Below, one piece after another: positions 15,528 through 25,300 of a DNA stretch of 64,000 bases; the first letter of the stretch is position 1, and every line of letters begins with the position of its first letter. Both the position numbers and the translations under genes were made by a program. The stretch covers positions 62,001 to 126,000 of the forward strand of contig CAYOGE010000003.1 of the NCBI GenBank assembly GCA_964403525.1, given 5' to 3'. The DNA comes from JAJTGZ01 sp964403525. Its GTDB lineage: Bacteria; Planctomycetota; Phycisphaerae; Phycisphaerales; UBA1924. The notes under the pieces are model-generated. The model did no database searches. It had not been told where the DNA came from and worked only from the letters and a program-made list of their open reading frames with translations.

Positions 15528-17441
15528 ATGCTCCGTCGAACCGTCAATTGTGGTGAAGCCCGTGAATCGCACGTCGGCCAGGAGGTCGTCCTGAACGGCT
15601 GGGTGAACTCCTACCGAGACCACGGCGGCCTGATCTTTATCGACCTCCGCGACCGGCACGGCCTGACGCAGCTGGTGTTCGACCGCGAGGATGGAGCGCT
15701 CCAATCGGTGCTCGACGGGGCCGACAAGCTCCGCAACGAGGACTGCATCGCGGTCAAGGGGAAGGTGCGCGTCCGCATCGGCGGCGAGAACCCCAAGCTC
15801 GCCACGGGCAAGGTCGAGGTTGTGGTCATGCAGCTCGACGTGCTCAACAAGACGGAGAACCCACCCTTCCTCCCCGACGACATGCTCGCCCTGCCGAACG
15901 AGGACCTGCGCCTCAAGTACCGGTACCTCGACCTCCGCCGCCCCAAGATGCAGAGCATCCTGGGCACGCGCAGCAAGGCGCTCAAGGTCGCGCGCGACTA
16001 CTTCCACGGCAACGGCTTCCTCGAGGTCGAGACCCCCATCCTCTATAAGTCCACGCCCGAGGGCGCTCGCGAGTTCATCGTGCCCGTCCGGAACGTGCCG
16101 GGGACGTTTTACGCCCTGCCGCAGTCGCCCCAGCTCTTCAAGCAGATCCTCATGGTGAGCGGCGCTGACCGCTACATGCAGATCTGCCGCTGCTTCCGCG
16201 ACGAGGACCCGCGGGCCGACCGCCAGCCCGAGTTCACCCAGATCGACCTGGAGATGTCCTTCGTCCGCCGTGAGCACATCATGGAGACGATGGAGGGGTT
16301 CATCAAGTACTTCTGGAAGCAGATGCTCGGCCTCGATATCCCGCCGATCCAGCGGATGACCTTCCGCGACGCGATGGAGAACTATGGCATCGACCGGCCC
16401 GATACGCGCTACGACCTGCGCATCAAGGACATAAGCGACTTCGCCGCCAAGACGGACTTCAAGGTCTTCAAGGATGCCCTCGCCAAGGGTGCCGACCGCC
16501 CCGCGTTCAACAGCAAGAAGGGCGTCGTGAAGATGCTCCGCGTCCCGGGCGGCGCTGAAAAACTCACCCGCAAGATCACCGACGGCTACACCGAGTTCGT
16601 CAAGCGCTTCGGCGCGGGCGGCGTCGCCGTGGTCAAGGTGATCAAGGGCGAGGACGGCCAGCCCAAGCTCGACACCGGCATCGCCAAGTTCCTCGAGCCC
16701 TTCAAGGTCGATTTCATGGGCGCCAGCGGAGCCCAGATCGGCGACACCATCCTGTTCTTCGCCGACACCTATGCCGTTGCCACCAAGGCGGCGGGCGAGC
16801 TGCGCCAACAGGTCGCCCGCGACATGGGCCTGGTGCCCAAGGCGGGCGCTGAGGGTGGCCCGTGGAACTTCCTCTGGGTCATCGACTTCCCCATGTTCGA
16901 GCGCAACAAGGAGACGGGCAAGTGGGTGGCGATGCACCACCCCTTCACCGCCCCGCGCGACGATCAGCGCGACCTGTTCGTCAACGCCGATGTGGATGAC
17001 GAGGTGGCGATCGAATCGATCGTCTCCGCCGGCTATGACATCGTGCTCAACGGGAGCGAGATCGCCGGCGGCAGCGTCCGAATCCACGACAAGGACGTGC
17101 AGAGCAAGGTGTTCAAGCTGCTGGGCCTCACGCCCGAGCAGGCGAAGGAGAAGTTCAGCTTCCTCCTTGAAGCGTTGTCCTACGGCGCGCCGCCCCACGC
17201 GGGCATCGCCTTCGGGTTCGACCGGCTCATCATGCACATCTGCGGCACCGACAACATCCGCGATGTCATCGCCTTCCCCAAGACGCAGATCGGCCAGGAC
17301 CTGATGACCCGCGCCCCCAGCACGGTCCCTGAGAAGCAGCTCACCGACCTGCACGTCAAGAGCACGTGGGACGCGACGGCACACGGCGCCGCGCAAGCCG
17401 CTGCGCAGGCAAGCAACAACGCTTCCCCCCCGAAGGCGTAA
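15528..17441 (+). CDS. aspS: aspartyl-tRNA synthetase
   Basis: A 637-residue class II synthetase that charges tRNA-Asp, and possibly tRNA-Asn. The N-terminal OB-fold anticodon domain begins GEARESHVGQEVVLNGWVNS. The catalytic core has motif 1 around YRYLDLRR, motif 2 FRDEDPRADRQPEFTQID and motif 3 GIAFGFDRLIMHI, plus GSEIAGGSVRIH. An insertion of about 130 residues between motifs 2 and 3 is the GAD domain of bacterial-type AspRS. The ATG at 15528 starts MLRRTVNCG; the frame upstream of it is open but unlike the family. The C-terminus has an Ala-rich tail. Whether it is discriminating depends on the presence of AsnRS or GatCAB, which are not seen here. Confidence 0.97.
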   Translation: MLRRTVNCGEARESHVGQEVVLNGWVNSYRDHGGLIFIDLRDRHGLTQLVFDREDGALQSVLDGADKLRNEDCIAVKGKVRVRIGGENPKLATGKVEVVVMQLDVLNKTENPPFLPDDMLALPNEDLRLKYRYLDLRRPKMQSILGTRSKALKVARDYFHGNGFLEVETPILYKSTPEGAREFIVPVRNVPGTFYALPQSPQLFKQILMVSGADRYMQICRCFRDEDPRADRQPEFTQIDLEMSFVRREHIMETMEGFIKYFWKQMLGLDIPPIQRMTFRDAMENYGIDRPDTRYDLRIKDISDFAAKTDFKVFKDALAKGADRPAFNSKKGVVKMLRVPGGAEKLTRKITDGYTEFVKRFGAGGVAVVKVIKGEDGQPKLDTGIAKFLEPFKVDFMGASGAQIGDTILFFADTYAVATKAAGELRQQVARDMGLVPKAGAEGGPWNFLWVIDFPMFERNKETGKWVAMHHPFTAPRDDQRDLFVNADVDDEVAIESIVSAGYDIVLNGSEIAGGSVRIHDKDVQSKVFKLLGLTPEQAKEKFSFLLEALSYGAPPHAGIAFGFDRLIMHICGTDNIRDVIAFPKTQIGQDLMTRAPSTVPEKQLTDLHVKSTWDATAHGAAQAAAQASNNASPPKA

Positions 17442-17511
17442 GAGCAACGAGAACCCAACCGCCTTGGTGATCGTAGAAGTTGGCAGCAGAGCACCGGCGA
17501 ACGGCGTCGAT

Positions 17512-17547
17512 CAGTCCGCGCACGCGGTGACAGTCCATCGCGGACTG
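17512..17547. promoter_or_regulatory. inverted repeat upstream of dps, possible operator
   Basis: A 9-base perfect inverted repeat, CAGTCCGCG (17512-17520) and CGCGGACTG (17539-17547), nests a shorter one, CAGTCC-ATCGC-GGACTG (17531-17547). It lies 64 bases before the dps start codon in a 169-base gap. The position fits an operator or an mRNA hairpin; no regulator family is recognisable. Confidence 0.35.
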
Positions 17548-17610
17548 AAGCTGCGATTGTCCATACGCTCTCGTTAATTCGATCGACGCACACCTATTGG
17601 GAGGCACATC

Positions 17611-18207
17611 GTGAGCAAGTCCACCATTACCCGCAGCGACCGCAACGGGAAGGCCGGCAAACGGAACCCTTTCGGGCCGGTGAAGGCCAACGAGATCCAG
17701 GCCTACGGCCATTCCAGGCCGGTCCCGCTCGCGCTGGGAGCAAACGCCCGTAACGGCAGCATCGACAACCTCAACCAGTTGCTCGCCGACACGATGACGC
17801 TGCGCGACCTGTACAAGAAGCACCACTGGCAGGTGTCGGGCATGCACTTCTACCCGCTCCACCTGCTCTACGACAAGCACTACGAAGGCCAGGACAAGCT
17901 GGTCGACGAACTCGCCGAACGCATCATGACCCTCGGCGGCGTGAGTGTGGCGATGGGTGGCGATGCGGCCGCGATGACCGCGATCCCGCTCCCTCCCCGC
18001 GGCCGCGAAGACCAGGTCACACAGATCTACCGGCTCCTGCACGCCCACGAGGTCGTGCTCGAGGAGGCCCGCGCGATGGCGAAGGAGGCCGACGACCGAG
18101 GTGACGACGGCACAAACGACCTCATCGTGTCGAGCGTTGTCCGCACGAATGAGCTGCAGGCGTGGTTCCTTTACGAGCACATCGCCCCGCAGAAGCTGGG
18201 CGAGTAG
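17611..18207 (+). CDS. dps: Dps-family DNA-binding ferritin-like protein
   Basis: A 198-residue ferritin-like protein of the Dps family, a dodecameric cage that oxidises and stores iron and protects DNA under peroxide or starvation stress. The intersubunit ferroxidase region is visible in LYKKHHWQVSGMHFYPLH and YDKHYEGQDKLVDELAERI, with the conserved His, Asp and Glu. The N-terminal 45 residues are basic (SKSTITRSDRNGKAGKR) and could bind DNA. The start is GTG at 17611, with a good ribosome site (GGAGG) nine bases upstream. It stands alone between aspS and the convergent ftsY. The inverted repeat upstream may be its control site. Confidence 0.92.
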   Translation: MSKSTITRSDRNGKAGKRNPFGPVKANEIQAYGHSRPVPLALGANARNGSIDNLNQLLADTMTLRDLYKKHHWQVSGMHFYPLHLLYDKHYEGQDKLVDELAERIMTLGGVSVAMGGDAAAMTAIPLPPRGREDQVTQIYRLLHAHEVVLEEARAMAKEADDRGDDGTNDLIVSSVVRTNELQAWFLYEHIAPQKLGE

Positions 18208-18340
18208 CGGCCTAACTATCCGTGGGCTCGACCGCCAGCTCACCCGCCAGCGACTGAAACCGCCGGCTCGTCTACGGGATTGGCACCTGGAGCAGCTCAC
18301 GCCGGCTGGTCATTGTGCGATCCCGCGGCCGGGCCTGCTG

Positions 18341-19297
18341 CTACTCGCTGAACATGGCTTCGACAAAGCTGTCTGAGTCGAAGGCGGCGAAGTCTTCCGG
18401 GCTTTCACCGGTTCCGATGAACTTGACGGGGATGTCGGTCGCCGCCCGAATGGCCACGACGACGCCACCCTTGGCGGTGCCGTCGAGCTTCGCCAGGATG
18501 ATGCCCGTCACCCCGCGGCCGGTCTCGCCTCCCCCGGTCGCCCTGCCAAACTCCTCCGCCTGCCGCAGGGCGTTCTGACCGGTTGTCGCATCGAGCACCA
18601 GCAGTGTCTCGTGCGGCGCGCCGGGGATGCTCTTGCCGATGACGCTCTTGATCTTGGCGAGTTGCCTCATCAGCGGGTCCTGCGTCTGCAGACGGCCCGC
18701 GGTATCGATAATTACGACGTCAACGCCCCGGGCAACCGCGGCCTTGCAGGCATCGAACGCAACGGCGGCCGGGTCAGCACCCGCTCCACCCTTGACCACT
18801 TCAACGCCCAGACGCTCGCCCCATACCTCCAGTTGGCGGACGGCGCCGGCACGGAATGTGTCGCAAGCACCCAGCAGAACCGTCTTGCGCTGGTCTCGCA
18901 GGAACCTGGTGAGCTTGGCGATGCTGGTGGTCTTGCCCGCGCCGTTGATGCCGGTAACGAGATAGACAGTGGGCCTGGTCGCGGCAACGACAAGGGGGAC
19001 TGATCTCGATGCACCGCCGTGGTCGAGCATCGTCTTGAGGCCGCGCTTGAGGTGATCGAGAAGCTCGCTGCTCTCCTTGAGCCGACCCGCGCGGAAGTCT
19101 GCGCGGGCGGAGTCGATGAGCATCGAGGTCGCCTTGTTGCCCACGTCCGCCTCGATGAGCATCCGCTGCACATCGTCGATCAGCGACTCATCGAGCCTGC
19201 GCCCGAGGATCAGTGAGCGGAGACCATGGACGAAAGACTCCTTCGTCTTCGTGAGCGCACCGCTGAGCGTCGAGATGACCTTGGAAAACAGTCCCAT
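18341..19297 (-). CDS. ftsY: signal recognition particle receptor FtsY
   Basis: A 318-residue SRP-type GTPase that docks ribosome-SRP complexes at the inner membrane. It has the four-helix N domain (about 1-95) and G domain. The P-loop is GINGAGKTT (116-124), followed by DTFRAGA, DTAGRLQTQ and the TKLD-equivalent AKLDGTAKGG, ending with TGESPEDFAAFD. The acidic A domain of enterobacterial FtsY is missing, as in many bacteria; MGLFSKVISTL at the start is typical of the short form. Convergent with dps; nusB lies 48 bases upstream on the same strand. Confidence 0.96.
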   Translation of the reverse strand: MGLFSKVISTLSGALTKTKESFVHGLRSLILGRRLDESLIDDVQRMLIEADVGNKATSMLIDSARADFRAGRLKESSELLDHLKRGLKTMLDHGGASRSVPLVVAATRPTVYLVTGINGAGKTTSIAKLTRFLRDQRKTVLLGACDTFRAGAVRQLEVWGERLGVEVVKGGAGADPAAVAFDACKAAVARGVDVVIIDTAGRLQTQDPLMRQLAKIKSVIGKSIPGAPHETLLVLDATTGQNALRQAEEFGRATGGGETGRGVTGIILAKLDGTAKGGVVVAIRAATDIPVKFIGTGESPEDFAAFDSDSFVEAMFSE

Positions 19298-19345
19298 GGG
19301 GGAGACAGGAGAATCAGGGGAGAGAGGGGATCGGGTGAACGAGCG

Positions 19346-19909
19346 TCAGCCTTCCCCGTCGGCAACCGATCGGTTCAAACCCGCGTCATCGCCGGCCGGC
19401 GTCGGGCCGGCATCGATCGGCGAGGGGGAGGGTGACGGTGCAGAAGGAGACACAGGCCCCGCCTTGACCTTCTCTGCGGCGGCCGCGGCCTGCGACTCTT
19501 TGAGAATCTTGTCTAGCAGCGCGTTGACAAAGGAAGGGGACTTCTCGGTGCTGTACTCCTTGGCGAGGGCGACAAGGTCGTTGATGACCACCTTGGGCGG
19601 GCTGCTCTCAACGTTGCTGAGCGTGAGCCCCTTCGTGAGTTCGAAGTGGCCCAGCCGAAGAATTGCGCGGTCAGCCAGGGCCTGCCGATGCGCGGGCCAC
19701 GCCGGTGCGAGGCGCGTCATCGCTCGGTCAGCGGCAACACGATCGGACCAGGCACCGAGCGCCAGCTTCATCGCCTCCGCCAGGTCGTCAGGGCGAGGCT
19801 CATCCTCGGCAAGCCCGTCGCGCACGGAGTTGACGTCGGCGCCGTTGCGGGCGTCGAGCTGGAACATGGCCGCGAATGCCAATCGACGGACGGTCTTGCT
19901 CGAAGCCAT
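19346..19909 (-). CDS. nusB: transcription antitermination protein NusB
   Basis: A 187-residue protein with a NusB domain in the first 140 residues. It starts VRRLAFAAMFQLDARNG, and the C-terminal block PPKVVINDLVALAKEYS with FVNALLDKI is diagnostic. NusB binds NusE (S10) and boxA RNA in rRNA antitermination. The last 45 residues are a Pro/Ser/Ala-rich low-complexity tail absent from typical NusB (about 140 residues). Its start codon directly follows the ribH stop with no spacer, so the two are one transcript; ribH-nusB linkage is widespread in bacteria. Confidence 0.93.
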   Translation of the reverse strand: MASSKTVRRLAFAAMFQLDARNGADVNSVRDGLAEDEPRPDDLAEAMKLALGAWSDRVAADRAMTRLAPAWPAHRQALADRAILRLGHFELTKGLTLSNVESSPPKVVINDLVALAKEYSTEKSPSFVNALLDKILKESQAAAAAEKVKAGPVSPSAPSPSPSPIDAGPTPAGDDAGLNRSVADGEG

Positions 19910-20536
19910 CTAGCGGTCCCCCCTGTCGGACGGTTGATTGGCCGGCTGTCGGACGAGCTTGTCGGGCGCTCCGCTGAGCGATGAAAGATCAATCTCAAAC
20001 GATCGCTGCGTGCCGCCGGTGCGCCGGGCTTCGATCCGCTCGAGCTCACTGAGGGTTGCCAGCAAGGCGTTCATCGACTCTGTCCCTTTGTTTCCGTGCT
20101 TCCCTCTCGCCCCCCCACCCCCGCCCGCGCGAGCCTTCGCCTGGTCCGCGGTGTTCACGGTCAGCACACCGAGTGAGACCGGCGTGCCGGTGACGAGGGC
20201 GATGTTCGCCAGTGCCTGGGTCACCGCGTGCCCGAGGACTTCGTCATGGTTGGTCTCACCCTTGATGATGCAGCCAAGCGCAACAACCCCGTCAAAGGCG
20301 CGGCACTCTGCGCAAGCGTTAGAAAGAGCGACAACCTCGAAGGCACCGGGAGCAAAGAAAACGTCGGTTTCCGGAAAGTGGCCGCCGGTCGCCACATCAA
20401 ACGCGGCCTTCGCCCCTTCAAGGAGTTTTCCCGTGACCGTCCAGTTGTACCGGCTGACCACGATGGCGATGCGTGGGCCCGTGGAGCGGCGGGCGGACGT
20501 CGGCTGGGCGGGGGGTTTCAAAGAGCCTTTGGCCAT
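19910..20536 (-). CDS. ribH: 6,7-dimethyl-8-ribityllumazine synthase
   Basis: A 208-residue riboflavin-pathway enzyme that condenses 5-amino-6-ribitylaminouracil with dihydroxybutanone phosphate. Motifs are IVVSRYNW near the N-terminus, FFAPGAFEVV, GCIIKGETNHDEV containing the catalytic His, and GVLTVNTADQAKAR. After the usual core (about 150 residues) there is a Gly-rich stretch (ARAGGGGGARGKHGNKGTES) and a basic tail of about 50 residues that most lumazine synthases lack. The ATG at 20536 (MAKGSLKPP) is preferred over one at 20641. Divergent from psd; directly followed by nusB. The ribD gene is elsewhere in the window (33439-34569), so the pathway is split. Confidence 0.94.
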   Translation of the reverse strand: MAKGSLKPPAQPTSARRSTGPRIAIVVSRYNWTVTGKLLEGAKAAFDVATGGHFPETDVFFAPGAFEVVALSNACAECRAFDGVVALGCIIKGETNHDEVLGHAVTQALANIALVTGTPVSLGVLTVNTADQAKARAGGGGGARGKHGNKGTESMNALLATLSELERIEARRTGGTQRSFEIDLSSLSGAPDKLVRQPANQPSDRGDR

Positions 20537-20656
20537 AGCAACAGAAGGTGGGACGGAAAGGGCGATCTGGAGAATCCGGGTATGCGGCGAGCGCATCCCG
20601 AGCGAGGGCCGGACTTTAGGGGGGTGGCGTGCGCTAAGCACGGCGGCAAACTCCCT

Positions 20657-21433
20657 ATGATCCTGCGACGGCCCCCCACTGGCGGCCGGGAAAGGCCTCC
20701 TCTCGTGAGAATCGCCCCTGACGGCTGGATAGTGATCGTCCCGTTCTTCACCGTCGCGGCGGTGCTCTCGGCGGTTGCGCTGTGGCTATCCACGCCGCTC
20801 GGATGGGCCGTGGCGGCGCTGATGCTGCTCCTTTGTGGCTGGTGCCTCTGGTTCTTCCGTGATCCTGAGCGGAACACCCCTCAGGATGCGGACGCGGTGA
20901 TCAGCCCGGCAGACGGCGTCGTGATCAAGGTCGATCAGTCGCCCCTGCCGACGGAGGTCTCGGCGTTTGTCCCTGAGGTGGCCGGCGCGCCTGTGCAACG
21001 GATCATCATCTTTCTCAACGTCTTCAACGTGCACGTCAACCGCGCGGTGGCGGGGGGCACGGTTCAGAAGATCCGCTACACCCAAGGGAAGTTCCTGACC
21101 GCGTCGGTGGACAAAGCTTCAACCGAGAACGAGCGGTGCGCGGTGCTGATGCGCGACCGGGCAGGGCGGCCGATCGTCTTCAGCCAGATCGCCGGGCTGG
21201 TGGCGCGGCGGATCGTCAACCACTTGAGGGAGGGGCAGGAGATCAACGCCGGCGACCGATACGGCTTGATCCGTTTCGGATCGCGGGCCGAAATCTTCCT
21301 TCCCCCCGGATCGACCGTGAACGTCAAGGTTGGTGATAAGACGCTGTGCGGTGAAACGATCCTTGCACGCATGCCCGCTGCGCCCTCGGTGACCGTCGTG
21401 CCGTCCGGCGCGCACGCCGCGGCGTCGGCCTGA
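20657..21433 (+). CDS. psd: phosphatidylserine decarboxylase proenzyme, short type
   Basis: A 258-residue pyruvoyl enzyme that converts phosphatidylserine to phosphatidylethanolamine at the membrane. Two hydrophobic segments (about 24-66) anchor it. Catalytic elements are Asp86 in SPADG, His126 in NVFNVHVNR, and the self-cleavage site Gly208-Ser209 in RFGSRAE, where the new N-terminal Ser becomes the pyruvoyl group. This RFGS form marks the short, archaeal-like class of Psd. The ATG at 20657 fits; a much longer frame upstream reads antisense through ribH. It is followed 18 bases later by pssA, so substrate-making and substrate-using enzymes are in one operon. Confidence 0.95.
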   Translation: MILRRPPTGGRERPPLVRIAPDGWIVIVPFFTVAAVLSAVALWLSTPLGWAVAALMLLLCGWCLWFFRDPERNTPQDADAVISPADGVVIKVDQSPLPTEVSAFVPEVAGAPVQRIIIFLNVFNVHVNRAVAGGTVQKIRYTQGKFLTASVDKASTENERCAVLMRDRAGRPIVFSQIAGLVARRIVNHLREGQEINAGDRYGLIRFGSRAEIFLPPGSTVNVKVGDKTLCGETILARMPAAPSVTVVPSGAHAAASA

Positions 21434-21451
21434 GTCCTTGGCGGCACCACA

Positions 21452-22351
21452 ATGAGCACCCCCTCCACGAACCTGGAAGCCAAAATGACAGAGCCCAAGG
21501 GCGGCGAGGTCAAGACGTTCAGTGATCCGCTCGGCCGCACGCGCCGCGAGGTTGAGCTCCGCAAGCTGATCCCGAACATGATGACCGGCGGGGCGTTCTG
21601 CTGCGGGCTGGCGAGCATCTACTTCGCGCTCAAGTACAACCCCAACGCCCCGGCGGGGCTGCCGTTCAGCCCGATCCCGGGCTGGTCTCCGGAAAAGCAC
21701 CTGGCGACAGCGATCGCGCTGATCGGAATGTCGTTCCTGCTCGACGGTTTTGACGGGCGGATGGCCCGGATGCTGAAGGTAACCAGCCGCTTCGGCGAGA
21801 AGTTCGATTCCATCGCCGACTTTGTCTCCTTCGGCGTTGCCCCGGCGTTTATCCTCTTCAAGTGGCGCCTGTTTGGAGCGGATGAGTTCGGCTACGGCGT
21901 GGCGGTGCTCTACTCAATGTGCGCGGCGATCCGGCTCGCCCGCTTCACTGCGCAGGCAAAGAAGAAGAGCACCTCCGCGCCCGTGAGCAGGTTCTTCTCG
22001 GGCCTGCCCGCACCGGCGGCCGCGTTTGTCGTGCTGATCCCCGTCATGCTGTCGCTGAGCCAGATCGTCAGCTCGCGGTTCGGCGTGGACTGGACGCAGC
22101 CTTGGCTGCTCTGGAGCGTTGTGGGCTACACGCTGCTTGTGGCCGGGTTGATGGTGAGCACAATCCCCATGGCATCGGTCAAGCACGTGAAGATCAGCCG
22201 CAAGCTGCTGCCGGTGCTCATGGTCGGCGTCGGGCTGATCGCGGTCTGCATGATCAAGGACACCTGGCTGACGCTGAGTGTGCTCGCCGCGATCTACATG
22301 CTGAGCCTCCCGCTGAGCATGCACCGCGCCAAGCAACTCGCGGCTGCCTGA
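21452..22351 (+). CDS. pssA: CDP-diacylglycerol-serine O-phosphatidyltransferase
   Basis: A 299-residue integral-membrane CDP-alcohol phosphatidyltransferase. The family motif DGx2ARx8Gx3Dx3D is seen in DGFDGRMARMLKVTSRFG followed by EKFDSIADFVSFG. It makes phosphatidylserine from CDP-diacylglycerol and serine, and the upstream gene decarboxylates the product. There are about six to eight hydrophobic helices. The N-terminal 35 residues are hydrophilic and precede LRKLIPNMMTGG, the usual start of the fold, so the ATG at 21485 (MTEPKGG) is an alternative start. Confidence 0.95.
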   Translation: MSTPSTNLEAKMTEPKGGEVKTFSDPLGRTRREVELRKLIPNMMTGGAFCCGLASIYFALKYNPNAPAGLPFSPIPGWSPEKHLATAIALIGMSFLLDGFDGRMARMLKVTSRFGEKFDSIADFVSFGVAPAFILFKWRLFGADEFGYGVAVLYSMCAAIRLARFTAQAKKKSTSAPVSRFFSGLPAPAAAFVVLIPVMLSLSQIVSSRFGVDWTQPWLLWSVVGYTLLVAGLMVSTIPMASVKHVKISRKLLPVLMVGVGLIAVCMIKDTWLTLSVLAAIYMLSLPLSMHRAKQLAAA

Positions 22352-22357
22352 GCCACC

Positions 22358-25300
22358 TCACCGAGCGAGCATGCGATCGACAAGTTCGATCGGGTGGATC
22401 GCGGTTTGTCTGCCGCCGGTCGCGTCAGAAATCTGGTGTCGGCAGGAGGTTCCGGTAGCGCAGACGGTCTTGGCCGGTCCGCCGGGAGCCTGACCGATCG
22501 CCTCAACCACGCCCCCTTGGTGCGCCGGAAGCTTCGCGATGGCCATCGACAAGTCGAACTTGTCCTTGTCGTAGCCAAAGCCCCCTGCCATGCCGCAGCA
22601 CCCAGTAGCCAGCGTTGTCAGCTTGCCACCAACAAACCGCCTGAGCATCGCCCCCGACGATTCGGCACCCCAAAGGGCCTTCTGGTGGCAGTGGGCGTGC
22701 AGCGCAACATGCTCAGCGTCCGTGCCGACCTCCGGCTTCACGGGGTGACGCTCCCACGCCTGGTCGATGAACTGCTCAATCAGCATCGACTTCTCAGCCA
22801 GACGCACGCGGAGCGCTCTCGGTGAGCGGCACTTCAACTGCAGCCAGTCGTCCTTCACAGCGCTCAGACACGAGGGCTCGAGGAAGAGGATTGCCCGCAC
22901 CCCGTCGCTCTCAATCAGCGGCCGAAGCTGCTCAACCGTCGCGTCGATCGTCTCGATCGCCGAGGGGAGCATCCCGACGGAGATCATGCTCCGGGCGCAG
23001 CAGCCGTGCCCCGGGAGCACCACGCTGTAACCAAGGCGCTCGAGCACGCGCCGCGCGGCGAGGCCGATCTGCGGCTCGTTGTACGAAGTGAAACAATCGC
23101 CAAAGAGGGCCACACGCGGAGCATCCGTGCCGGCCGGCAATGCCCCCCACTGCCGTCGCAGGCTCTTTGCAAAGACGGGAAGCTGGCGGCGGCGGTCAAT
23201 CCTGAGAACGCGCTCTGCCAGCCACTTGCCGGCACCGCTCGCTGTCACCCAATTCGCAAGGGCGGGTGTAAGCGAACCCAGGCGGTTCAGCAGCCGCACG
23301 TTCCCCGTCGCCCAGGCACCGAGCGGAACGTGCCCGCTCGCCCGGTAGCGCTGCGCCGTGAACTCAGCCTTGAGCCGGGCGATATCGACGTTGCTTGGGC
23401 ACTCGGCCTTGCACGCCTTGCAGGAGAGGCAGAGATCGAGCGTCTTGATTGTCTCTGTATCGTCCCACGCTGGGGCGTCCGATCCGTCCGATGAGAATTG
23501 GCCTGTGATGGCGAGCCGGAGAGCGTTGCCCCTTCCGCGGGTGCTGTGGCGTTCGTCGGCGGTCCCTCGATAGGAAGGGCACATCGTGCCGCCGCTCTGC
23601 TTGCGGCAGACGCCGGCGCCGTTGCACCGCTCAACGGCCCCCGCAAAGCCATGATGATCGCCGTAGTCGAAATACGTGTCGACATGGGGAACGGTCGGCT
23701 TCTTCTGCAAGCTGTCAGTGCCGCGCCGCGGCTCGATGCGCGTGCGTTCCACGATGGAGTGCACCGGTCCGGGCGCGATGATGTTCCCGGGGTTGAGTAT
23801 GCCGCCCGGATCGAAAAGGCGCTTCACATCCGCAAACGCCCGCATCAATTCGGGACCGTAGAAACGCTCAAGCAGCGGGCCACGCACGCGCCCGTCGCCA
23901 TGCTCGCCGCTCATGACTCCGCCGCAGGCTTTGGCGAGGTCTGCCGCCTCGACGGCGATGCGCTGCAGCCTCTCAAGGTCGGCCTCGTTGTGCGGGTTCA
24001 GCAGCGGGCGCACGTGCAGCACCCCGACAGAAGCGTGCGCCCAGAACGCTGCCCGCGTCCCCTCCCGCTCGATGATCCTGCGGAACTCGCGCACAAACAG
24101 GCCGAGGTTCTGCGGGGGGACGGCGTTGTCTTCAACAAACGTCAGCGGTTTGCGGTCGCCCGGAAGGCCGTGCAGCAGCGGTTCGCCCGCCTTCCTCAGC
24201 TTCCATGCGTTGTTCATGCCGGCCGCGTCGGTGACGAGCCTGATCGGCGTGCCCGCGGGCAGTACGCGCGCAACACCCTCCAGGCGCTCGGTGACGGCAC
24301 TCAGTGCCTCTTCCTGGTACTCGACATAAAGCACGGCCCGCGGCGGTTGCCCCTCAACGACCGGAAAGGCCTTGACATACTCGCGGCACTCAAGGTTGTG
24401 CAGCGCCGCCTCGATCACTACGTCATCAACCAGTTCGACGGCGCTCACGCCCGTTTGCAGCAGTGGCAGAACCGACTCGATCGCCGCGTCAACGCTCGCG
24501 AAGCTGACAAGCGCAAGGCCGCGGGCCTTCGGCAGCGGAGTGAGCTTGAGCTTTGCCGCGACGGTAACCGCGAGCGTTCCCTCGCTGCCGCAGAGCAGCT
24601 TCGTCAGGTCCAGGTCCGCGGGCTCTACGCCGCTGTCGAGCTGCGAGAGGACCATGTCGAGCGCGTAGCCGGCGTTGCGCCGCAGCGTCTTGGGGTAGCG
24701 CTCTCGGATCAGCCGCTCGTTCCCACGCACGATCCGGGCGACCCCGTCGGCGAGCTTCAGCGCAAGCGGGTCCGCCCGCCCGGCGCCGGCCTTGAAGACG
24801 ACTCGCGCACCGCTGCTGAGGATTGCGTCGATCTCCGCGATGCTGTCGACCGTCCGTCCATACTTGATCGAGCGGGACCCCGAAGCGTTGTTTCCGATGC
24901 ACCCCCCGACACACGCCTGGGCGACGGTCGCGGGGTCTGCTGGAAAAAACAGGGCAGGCGTTCCTTCGTGTTGGGCACGTCGAACGAGCTCGGCGTTGAC
25001 CTCGTCGATCACGCAGCCGGCCTCGGCCCAGACCGTGCCGCCTTCAACCAGACCCAGCCGGCGCATGGCGGGGCTGGTATCGATTACCACCGCTCGCGCG
25101 GTGCACTGGCCGGCGAGGCTGGTCCCTCCGCCGCGAGGCAGGACAGCGACGGACTGCTCGCCGCACCACTCAACAGTCCGCTGCACCCCGGTCGCGTCGG
25201 CGGGGATGACCACCGCCAGCGGTTCAACCTGGTACATCGAGGCGTCGGTGGCATACAGAAGGCGGTCGTGCGACGCCAGCCGCACAGACCCGTGACCGGC

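Noticed and set aside
15236..17447. A continuous open frame of more than 700 codons antisense to aspS, in frame with the second cyclophilin
   Set aside because: It is the mirror of a strongly GC3-biased gene; the translation is a repetitive Val/Leu/Ala/Asp/Glu/His/Arg mix without domains, and the cyclophilin has its own ATG and sorting motif at 15236.
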